This document shows positions 15,855 to 20,921 of a stretch of DNA of 20,921 nt, piece after piece. Position 1 is the first letter of the stretch, and every line of letters starts with the position of its first letter. The notes under the pieces are model-generated. The model was not told the origin of the DNA and searched no databases. It saw only the letters and a program-made list of their open reading frames with translations. Position numbers and translations under genes: made by a program. Source of the DNA: an uncultured Prevotellaceae bacterium (GTDB lineage: Bacteria > Bacteroidota > Bacteroidia > Bacteroidales > Bacteroidaceae); NCBI GenBank assembly GCA_902800435.1, contig CADCEQ010000055.1:1-20921 (forward strand), written 5' to 3'.

Positions 15855-17264
15855 TTAAGGCTTGTCCAACTTGAAACTGACGGGCAGCGTAAACGTGGTT
15901 TCTATGCGTTTGCCGTTCTGTCGGCCAGGCTCCCATCGCGACATATTGCGCACCACGTGGATAGCCTCCTCCTTCATGGCTTCGATGGCATCATCGTAGG
16001 CCTTCATGATCTCAATGGCTTCCTCATTGCCATTCTTGGCAGCCTGACTGATCTCGATTGTGACGAGGGGCGAAGATGCCTTAACCTCAGTGACCTTGGG
16101 AGATCTGATGAGACCTGTCTTGCCGACGGTGAACTCCACTGTGACCTCTCCCTCTGCCTGCATCTCTCTGGTGACTGAGGGGTATCTCAGGTTGGCTGCC
16201 AGATAGTTGTAGATTTTTTCGTTTCCGCCAGAGTATCTGGGCATCTCCTCTTTCACTATGAGCGTCGCTTCATCGCCTGTCTGGGGATATTCGTCCTTGA
16301 AGTGTGGGGCGTTGTTGTCAATGCTAAGCGGCTGAGTATGCACTGTAGTGCCGTTGATCTTCGTGTCGCTCTCCAGCGTAACGTTGACTGTGGCATCCTT
16401 GATGTCGAGTATCTGGCTCTTGAATCCTACGTAAGAGATACGGATCTTGTGCTTGGGGTTCACCACCTTGAACGAGAAGTTGCCGTTATTGTCGGTGATG
16501 CTGTTGGCCACGATGCGTCCATATTCGTCTATCTCAACAAGGTTGACGGACTGGAGCGGCTGGCCGTTCTTTGACTTTACATTGCCAGTAATCTTATCGC
16601 CGGCCTTCACTGCTTCTACGGCTTTCACCTCCTTGGCAGGTGCAGGAGCAGGGGTTTCAATGACTTCTGTCTCTTCAACATCGGAACTGAGTGCTTCGGC
16701 AATAGGCTGCTCAATGATTCTGACACTATTGTCCACAACCTCTTTCAACGCTTCTTTGGGTTTCGAGAATGCCGTAAGCGCAAAGCCTACGAGCGGAAGG
16801 GTGACGGCCATCCACGTCAGGCGCCACCACGTTGACTGTTTCTTCTTCATCATGATAATTCGTTTTTTAATGTTAAGATTAAACGAACAGGCCAGTGCGT
16901 AGGCCTCCGCCCCAACTGTCCGCATGACTAATAATCGCTGATAGTCACGGCTACGGATGTGATAATGATTGATCACTTCATCATCTGCCTCATATTCGTG
17001 AACCACCTTTATCTCCTTCATAACAAGCCAGCACACGGGGTTGACCAGCGTACACAGCAGGATGAACACCAGGTCGAGAGGGTGCAGCAGCTTGATGTGC
17101 GACAGTTCATGGTGCATGCTGGCACGACGGCCGAAGCCTCGTTCTTTGTCCGAAATGACAATATAGTTCATCCAGCTGAATGGGCCGTACTCGTCGTTGT
17201 GAACCACCAGCCGAATCCAGCGCCCCACTCTCCTCGTACGCTTCCCCCGCAGAAAGAGCAGCAT
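15855..17264 (-). CDS. BlaR1/M56-type membrane peptidase with TonB C-terminal domain (frameshifted C-terminal part)
   Basis: This 469-residue frame carries most of an M56 sensor-protease of the Bacteroidetes type. The order is: RLVVHNDEYGPFSWMNYIVI, the zinc motif HELSH (52-56), a TM segment (about 65-82), EYEADDEVI (90-98) with the third ligand, NLNIKKRIIMMKK, another TM (about 148-165), a carboxypeptidase-regulatory-like domain (about 222-310, ITGNVKSKNGQPLQSVNL), and a TonB C-terminal domain (about 365-469, ending FTLPVSFKLDKP). Proteins like this usually sense a signal and relieve a BlaI repressor by proteolysis. The first two TM segments lie in a different, overlapping frame (17511-17107), and TM3 is not found in either frame. 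The gene is therefore probably damaged; re-initiation at ATG 17264 cannot be excluded. Confidence 0.85.
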   Translation of the reverse strand: MLLFLRGKRTRRVGRWIRLVVHNDEYGPFSWMNYIVISDKERGFGRRASMHHELSHIKLLHPLDLVFILLCTLVNPVCWLVMKEIKVVHEYEADDEVINHYHIRSRDYQRLLVMRTVGAEAYALACSFNLNIKKRIIMMKKKQSTWWRLTWMAVTLPLVGFALTAFSKPKEALKEVVDNSVRIIEQPIAEALSSDVEETEVIETPAPAPAKEVKAVEAVKAGDKITGNVKSKNGQPLQSVNLVEIDEYGRIVANSITDNNGNFSFKVVNPKHKIRISYVGFKSQILDIKDATVNVTLESDTKINGTTVHTQPLSIDNNAPHFKDEYPQTGDEATLIVKEEMPRYSGGNEKIYNYLAANLRYPSVTREMQAEGEVTVEFTVGKTGLIRSPKVTEVKASSPLVTIEISQAAKNGNEEAIEIMKAYDDAIEAMKEEAIHVVRNMSRWEPGRQNGKRIETTFTLPVSFKLDKP

Positions 17265-17511
17265 CTGTCACCTGCATTTGTACGGTCTCAAACTGTTCGG
17301 TGTTCAGTCGGCAGACCTCCGCGATGGGTTCTATCTGCTCATTAGCCGTGACGTGGATGAGCGGCAGCAAGGCTGAAACCACCACACTACCCAACAGGAA
17401 GAAACGGTTGAAACGATGGAACGTACTGCCGCTGAAACACATCTTGTACAACAGCAGGAAGGCCGACAAGCACAGCGCCCACTCAAGAACATATACTACA
17501 AAACTGCCCAT
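17107..17511 (-). pseudogene. N-terminal fragment of the BlaR1/M56 gene, out of frame with the rest
   Basis: The frame starts at ATG 17511, 1 bp after the blaI stop, with MGSFVVYVLEWALCLSAFLL (TM1), then STFHRFNRFFLLGSVVVSAL (TM2) and a periplasmic stretch up to about TVQMQVTDAALSA. This is the normal beginning of the M56 sensor. After that it reads non-homologous sequence (EAYEESGALDSAGG...) opposite the region where the other frame encodes FLRGKRTRRVGRWIRLVVHN. In intact relatives a third TM segment precedes that stretch. The simplest reading is a deletion of roughly 100-150 bp, not a multiple of three, near 17260. A sequencing or assembly error remains possible. Confidence 0.75.
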
Positions 17512-17512
17512 A

Positions 17513-17872
17513 TCACTCCTCCTCTACCATTCGTATCAATTCTTTCAATTCGTCAACGCTCACGTCGTGCTCCTCCACCAGTTTCGAGATGAAGCTCATG
17601 TACGAACCGCCGAAAAGCTTATCAACATTCTCTTTGTGAATGGCATTGATATATTGTTCGCGTGTAACGGCTGCATCATACAAATAGAATTTCGGGCTTA
17701 ACTCCTTATGGGTAATCATGCCGTGCATCTCGAGTCGCCGCACATAGGTGGCTATCGTGTTGAAGTGGGCGGCAGTTCCAGGGAGGTTGCTGATGAGGTC
17801 GCGGATGGACTGCTCACCACGCTCCCATAGCACTTCCATAATCGTCAGTTCCTTGTCGGTCAGTTTCTTCAT
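17513..17872 (-). CDS. BlaI/MecI-family transcriptional repressor
   Basis: This 119-residue protein has the winged-helix N-terminus of the BlaI/MecI/CopY family (LTDKELTIMEVLWERGEQSI, then HFNTIATYVRRLEMHGMITH as recognition helix and wing) and a helical C-terminal dimerisation part (LFGGSYMSFISKLVEEHDVS). Members bind TACA/TGTA dyads and are inactivated when the partner membrane protease is triggered. A perfect dyad of this kind lies in its own promoter, so it should repress itself and the downstream sensor gene. Its stop is 1 bp before the sensor ATG. Because that sensor is frameshifted, the repressor may be locked on or uncoupled. The target genes beyond the operon are unknown. Confidence 0.95.
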   Translation of the reverse strand: MKKLTDKELTIMEVLWERGEQSIRDLISNLPGTAAHFNTIATYVRRLEMHGMITHKELSPKFYLYDAAVTREQYINAIHKENVDKLFGGSYMSFISKLVEEHDVSVDELKELIRMVEEE

Positions 17873-17909
17873 AATCGCCTCGTTTTCTTCGTCTACGAAA
17901 TAACTGCCG

Positions 17910-17941
17910 CAAAGTAACTACAATTTGTAGTAACCTCCAAA
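17910..17941 (-). promoter_or_regulatory. blaI promoter with BlaI-type operator in the spacer
   Basis: The minus strand has TTTG (17941-17938), a 20-bp spacer, then TTACTTTG (17917-17910, one mismatch to TAnnTTTG). The spacer contains the perfect dyad ACTACAATTTGTAGT (17917-17931, 7-bp arms), matching the TACA/TGTA core bound by BlaI/MecI. Bound repressor would block RNA polymerase directly. Confidence 0.8.
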
Positions 17942-17964
17942 TTATTTAGTTCTTATTAACAATA

Positions 17965-17986
17965 CTTGTGTAGTTATTAGCACAAG
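17965..17986. repeat. Short dyad in the divergent intergenic region
   Basis: CTTGTG (17965-17970) and CACAAG (17981-17986) form a 6-bp dyad with a 10-bp centre. It lies between the blaI and lyase promoters, about 57 bp upstream of the lyase -33 box, and could be a regulator site. No factor can be named. Confidence 0.35.
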
Positions 17987-18042
17987 ACTGTGTTGGGTAG
18001 TCATGCCAAAAGCCGATGAATACAAATAAAATTCAAGAATCT

Positions 18043-18074
18043 CTTGGCTATTTGCTTACTTATTCGTACCTTTG
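18043..18074 (+). promoter_or_regulatory. Promoter of the PL11 lyase gene
   Basis: CTTG (18043-18046), a 20-bp spacer and TACCTTTG (18067-18074) match the Bacteroidetes promoter well. The ATG at 18103 follows 28 bp later, which also settles the start choice. Confidence 0.75.
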
Positions 18075-18102
18075 CCCGCATATTACCAAACTACAAAAAC
18101 AG

Positions 18103-20013
18103 ATGAACAGGAATCTACTAACAACCATTGGGATGATGCTGATGACCACCATACAGGCAATAGCCCAGACGAACTATGACTACAGTAAGCTGCAACGCGA
18201 ACAGCTGAACCGAGGCGTCGTGGCCGTAAGGACGGAGGACGGCAAGGTGGCCGTCAGTTGGCGCACGCTAATGAGCGACCCCAAGGGGCAGCCTTACGAC
18301 ATCTATCGTAACGGCGTAAAACTAAACAAGAAGCCACTCACCACCGGCGGCACCTTCTTCATTGATGAGCAGCCGCTACAGGCCGATGCCGTCTACGAAG
18401 TGCGAGGCGGCGGCAACGACGGGAAGTGGGCGTTGAAGGCTGATGCCCCCGTCGGCTACATCCCCATCCCCATCCAAAAGCCCGAGGGCCGCTACACGGC
18501 CAACGACTGTTCGGTGGGCGATGTAGATGGCGACGGCCAGTACGAAATCTTTCTGAAGTGGGAACCGGGCAACGCCCGCGACAATGCTCACGACGGTTTT
18601 ACCGACCCCGTCTTCATCGACTGCCTGCGTCTTGACGGTACCTTGCTCTGGCGTATTAACTTGGGCCGTAACATCCGTGCCGGCGCCCACTACACCCAGT
18701 TTATGGTCTACGACTTCGACGGCGACGGCTGCGCCGAGATGATGTGCCGCACCGCCGACGGTACCCGCGACGGCCTAGGCCGCGTGCTCGGCGACTCCCT
18801 CGCCGACTACCGCAACCAGGCCGGCCGCATCCTCGAAGGTCCTGAATTCCTCACCGTCTTCGACGGACAGACAGGCCGTGCTCTCGACAGCAAGCCCTAT
18901 ATCCCCCAGCGTGGCGACGTCTCTGCCTGGGGCGACAGCAAAGCCAACCGCTCCGACCGCTTCCTTGCCGCCGTAGGTTACCTCTCCCCTCCCTCAGCAG
19001 GGAGGGGCCGGGGGAGGGTCTTCCCTTCCGCCATCTTCTGTCGCGGCTACTACACCCGCAGCGTCATTGCCGCCTGGGACTGGGACGGCACTTCGCTGAA
19101 GAACCGCTGGACCTTCGACACCAACGAGCCGCAGTGGCGCAGCTACGCCGGACAGGGCAACCACAACCTGCGCGTGGCTGATGTCGACGGCGACGGCTTC
19201 GACGAGATCACCTACGGCTCGATGGCCATCGACCACGACGGTCGCGGACTTTACAACACCCGCATGGGGCACGGCGACGCCATTCACCTCATTGCCGATC
19301 CGAAGACCAACGAACTCTACATCTGGGACTGTCACGAGAACAAGCGCGACGGTTCCGACCTGAGGAACGCCCGAACTGGCGAGGTCATTTTCCAAGTCAA
19401 GAGCAACACCGACGTTGGCCGTTGCATGGCTGCCGACATCGACCCCACCAACTTCGGCTGCGAGATGTGGAGTGCCGACAGTCACGGCATACGCAATATG
19501 ATAGGAGAGCAGACCCACCCCAACCCCTCCCTGCCAAGGGAGGGGAGTAATTACTCTCAAGGCAATAATACAGTGATGGAACTATCTACTCCCCTCCCTC
19601 AGCAGGGAGGGGTCGGGGGTGAGTCTCGTATCTCGATGAATTTCGGCATCTGGTGGGACGGCGACCTGCTGCGCGAACTGCTCGACCGCAGCACCGTGTC
19701 GAAGTACGACTGGGAGAACCGCGCCATCGTGGATATCCAGAAGTTTGACGGCCAGTTCAACAATGGCACCAAGTCGAACCCCTGCATCAGTGCCGACCTC
19801 CTTGGCGACTGGCGCGAGGAGGTGCTCGTCCGCAACCGCGAGTCAACCGAGCTCCGCCTCTACGTCACTACTATCCCCACCGACTACCGCATCAACTGCC
19901 TCATGCAGGACATTCCCTACCGTCTTTCGGTAGCCACCCAGAACGTAGCCTACAACCAGCCGTCGGAGCCTGGTTACTACATCGGCCCCGACTGCACAGA
20001 CTATCTGAAATAG
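18103..20013 (+). CDS. Secreted rhamnogalacturonan lyase, polysaccharide lyase family 11
   Basis: This protein of about 636 residues has a signal peptide (MNRNLLTTIGMMLMTTIQAIAQ), then the PL11 fold. It has an N-terminal domain (about 30-125) with VSWRTLMSDPKGQPYDIYRN, followed by a beta-propeller with calcium-binding loops DVDGDGQYE, DFDGDGCAE and DVDGDGFDE and the blocks CRGYYTRSVIAAWDWDG and NFGIWWDGDLLRELLD. The enzyme cleaves the rhamnogalacturonan I backbone of pectin by beta-elimination. ATG 18103 is chosen because it follows the promoter and starts the signal peptide; an in-frame ATG at 18016 is upstream of the promoter. The odd feature is two extra segments, at about residues 295-306 and 470-508, encoded by palindromic repeats inserted in frame. 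No SusC/SusD genes are adjacent, so this is not an obvious polysaccharide-utilisation locus. Confidence 0.94.
   Translation: MNRNLLTTIGMMLMTTIQAIAQTNYDYSKLQREQLNRGVVAVRTEDGKVAVSWRTLMSDPKGQPYDIYRNGVKLNKKPLTTGGTFFIDEQPLQADAVYEVRGGGNDGKWALKADAPVGYIPIPIQKPEGRYTANDCSVGDVDGDGQYEIFLKWEPGNARDNAHDGFTDPVFIDCLRLDGTLLWRINLGRNIRAGAHYTQFMVYDFDGDGCAEMMCRTADGTRDGLGRVLGDSLADYRNQAGRILEGPEFLTVFDGQTGRALDSKPYIPQRGDVSAWGDSKANRSDRFLAAVGYLSPPSAGRGRGRVFPSAIFCRGYYTRSVIAAWDWDGTSLKNRWTFDTNEPQWRSYAGQGNHNLRVADVDGDGFDEITYGSMAIDHDGRGLYNTRMGHGDAIHLIADPKTNELYIWDCHENKRDGSDLRNARTGEVIFQVKSNTDVGRCMAADIDPTNFGCEMWSADSHGIRNMIGEQTHPNPSLPREGSNYSQGNNTVMELSTPLPQQGGVGGESRISMNFGIWWDGDLLRELLDRSTVSKYDWENRAIVDIQKFDGQFNNGTKSNPCISADLLGDWREEVLVRNRESTELRLYVTTIPTDYRINCLMQDIPYRLSVATQNVAYNQPSEPGYYIGPDCTDYLK
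18982..19020 (+). repeat. REP-like palindrome, copy 1, in the lyase coding region
   Basis: The core stem CCCCTCCCT (18986-18994) pairs with AGGGAGGGG (18999-19007) around CAGC and is followed by CCGGGGGAGGGTC. It is translated as SPPSAGRGRGRV. It has the same orientation as copy 3. Confidence 0.85.
19512..19549 (-). repeat. REP-like palindrome, copy 2 (inverted), in the lyase coding region
   Basis: ACCCACCCCAA is followed by the stem CCCCTCCCT (19524-19532), loop GCCA, and AGGGAGGGG (19537-19545), then AGTA. It matches the reverse complement of copy 3 over about 38 bp, with a few differences and one gap. It is translated as THPNPSLPREGS. Confidence 0.85.
19587..19625 (+). repeat. REP-like palindrome, copy 3, in the lyase coding region
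   Basis: TACT is followed by the stem CCCCTCCCT (19591-19599), loop CAGC, and AGGGAGGGG (19604-19612), then TCGGGGGTGAGTC. With copy 2, 37 bp away, it forms an inverted pair like a BIME. It is translated as STPLPQQGGVGGES. Confidence 0.85.
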
Positions 20014-20017
20014 CGGC

Positions 20018-20061
20018 AACGCCGTGATCGTCGGCTATTCGTAGTCGTCAATCACGGCGTT
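20018..20061. terminator. Hairpin between the convergent lyase and DUF2461 genes
   Basis: AACGCCGTGAT (20018-20028) is the perfect complement of ATCACGGCGTT (20051-20061), with a 22-nt loop. The left arm is 5 bp beyond the lyase stop; the right arm is coding sequence near the end of the DUF2461 gene (NAVID). There is no clear T-run on either side, so termination is likely but unproven. Confidence 0.45.
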
Positions 20062-20760
20062 CATCATATCCATCATCGGTTTGGCTGCACGGAACATATG
20101 CTCTGCCTCGTCGAGCCAAGCATCGCCCTGATAGAAATCGTCGGCCACCTGATGCCAGCAGCAGTAGTCCTTCTGGCGCAGATAGTCTATGTACTCCCAG
20201 TCGCGAGGAAAACCCGAAGGGCACGTCTTCAGTTTCTCAAGTCCGAAGCCCTGCGGCTGGTCCCAGCTCGACACGTCGGTAGGCGTCTTGAAACTGCTGT
20301 CAACCGGACTGCCGAAGTACTTCAAGAACTCCGGACTCTGCACACACTTCAGCCACTCCTCCGTGTTCGCCATAATCTCGTTGCGACACGAAGTCAGGAT
20401 GTTCGTCGGCAACCAGTAGTTGCCACAGGCCACCATACAGTGGCCAGGCTCCAGATGCAGGTAATAGCCGCCATGCAGCGCCTTCTTGCCGTGGGCTGCA
20501 ATATAAGCTCCGAAATGATTCTTGTAGGGCGACTTGTCGTTCGAGAAGCGCGTGTCGCGATAGAATCGGTAAGTACAGTCCTTCACCGTCAGGTGGGCAA
20601 TCGAGGCATCAAACGTCACGATGCGCTCCAATGCCTGTTGCACCCCCTTCTCAAAATCAGCCCTCACAGCCTCATACTCCTTCTTATGCTCCTGAAACCA
20701 GCTCCGCTCATTATTAGCCATCAGCTGCCGCAGGAACCCCAATATCCGTTTTGCATCCAT
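20035..20760 (-). CDS. DUF2461 (TIGR02453) family protein
   Basis: This 241-residue cytosolic protein matches the DUF2461 family along its full length. The N-terminus has ILGFLRQLMANNERSWFQEH followed by KKEYEAVRADFE. The conserved core CTYRFYRDTRFSNDKSPYKN leads into HFGAYIAAHGKK, and HGGYYLHLEPGHCMVACGNY follows. No enzymatic activity is established for the family. It is convergent with the lyase and separated from it by only 21 bp. The start is ATG 20760, the family's usual position, and a promoter box lies about 50 bp upstream. Confidence 0.92.
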   Translation of the reverse strand: MDAKRILGFLRQLMANNERSWFQEHKKEYEAVRADFEKGVQQALERIVTFDASIAHLTVKDCTYRFYRDTRFSNDKSPYKNHFGAYIAAHGKKALHGGYYLHLEPGHCMVACGNYWLPTNILTSCRNEIMANTEEWLKCVQSPEFLKYFGSPVDSSFKTPTDVSSWDQPQGFGLEKLKTCPSGFPRDWEYIDYLRQKDYCCWHQVADDFYQGDAWLDEAEHMFRAAKPMMDMMNAVIDDYE

Positions 20761-20810
20761 AATTCAATTCTTCTTTCCTGTTCTCTTCAGAACTTGTCTT
20801 AATTCCTTTG

Positions 20811-20818
20811 CAAAGTTA
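20811..20818 (-). promoter_or_regulatory. -7 promoter element for the DUF2461 gene
   Basis: The minus strand reads TAACTTTG, an exact TAnnTTTG match, 51 bp before the ATG. I see no good TTTG at the -33 position. Confidence 0.55.
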
Positions 20819-20881
20819 AACAGCTAAAGTTTCCCACCTTTTCGATGTGGTCTAAATATTTGATTTTCAATTTGTCTCATA

Positions 20882-20921
20882 CTATGCCGCCTCCTCAAGT
20901 CCTTCCAACGCTTCAGCCATG
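20882..20921 (-). CDS. Possible C-terminal end of another minus-strand gene
   Basis: The frame entering from the right edge reads MAEALEGLEEAA and stops at TAG (20884-20882). An Ala/Glu-rich end of this kind is plausible for a real protein, and the position upstream of the DUF2461 promoter fits, but twelve codons cannot identify it. Confidence 0.3.
   Translation of the reverse strand, partial: MAEALEGLEEAA

Noticed and set aside
18016..18102. Earlier ATG for the PL11 lyase
   Set aside because: It is upstream of the promoter and would bury the signal peptide 29 residues inside the protein.

Overview
The window comes from a Bacteroidales genome, most likely Prevotella or a close relative (Segatella, Xylanibacter). 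Supporting signs are promoters of the Bacteroidetes type (TAnnTTTG at -7, TTTG about 20 bp upstream), a DUF6078 gene, a DUF4954 gene, a PL11 rhamnogalacturonan lyase, a secreted M6 protease ending in a YDLSGRRV...GIYI tail, and gene starts without strong Shine-Dalgarno sites. No rRNA, tRNA or CRISPR array was seen. Almost every gene is on the minus strand; the PL11 lyase is the exception.

Layout from left to right. (1) 1-764: the start of a truncated gene, a 63-bp perfect palindrome with 21-bp phasing, a DUF6078 gene and a second inverted-repeat cluster. (2) 765-4490: a polysaccharide export pair, a Wza-like outer-membrane SLBB protein followed by a Wzz-like chain-length protein, behind a structured leader. 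(3) 4499-6972: a secreted M6 metalloprotease and nagB, probably one transcript with its own promoter and a strong terminator. (4) 7021-15741: a five- or six-gene minus-strand run, hflX, DUF4954, four-helix-bundle gene 2, lipoprotein M16 peptidase, four-helix-bundle gene 1, class I fumarase. (5) 15749-17941: a BlaI repressor and a BlaR1/M56-TonB sensor gene that is split by a frameshift, with a clear BlaI-type operator inside the blaI promoter. (6) 18043-20013: the PL11 lyase on the plus strand. (7) 20018-20921: a convergent DUF2461 gene and possibly the tail of another gene.

The most unusual content is a set of small repeat-based insertions. Two AT-rich genes for the rRNA-IVS (S23-type) four-helix-bundle family each lie between housekeeping genes and are each enclosed by 26-27-nt inverted repeats made of short tandem units. 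The two elements share this architecture but their arm sequences are unrelated. It resembles the 23S rRNA intervening sequence (an open reading frame in the loop of a long stem), here placed in protein-coding mRNA. In element 2 the inner arm is also coding DNA: it encodes the hydrophobic core of the M16 lipoprotein signal peptide, and the four-helix-bundle stop overlaps the M16 start (ATGA). Separately, three copies of a G/C-rich REP-like palindrome lie in frame inside the PL11 gene, read in different frames and orientations without creating a stop. This recalls the in-frame palindromic elements known from Rickettsia.
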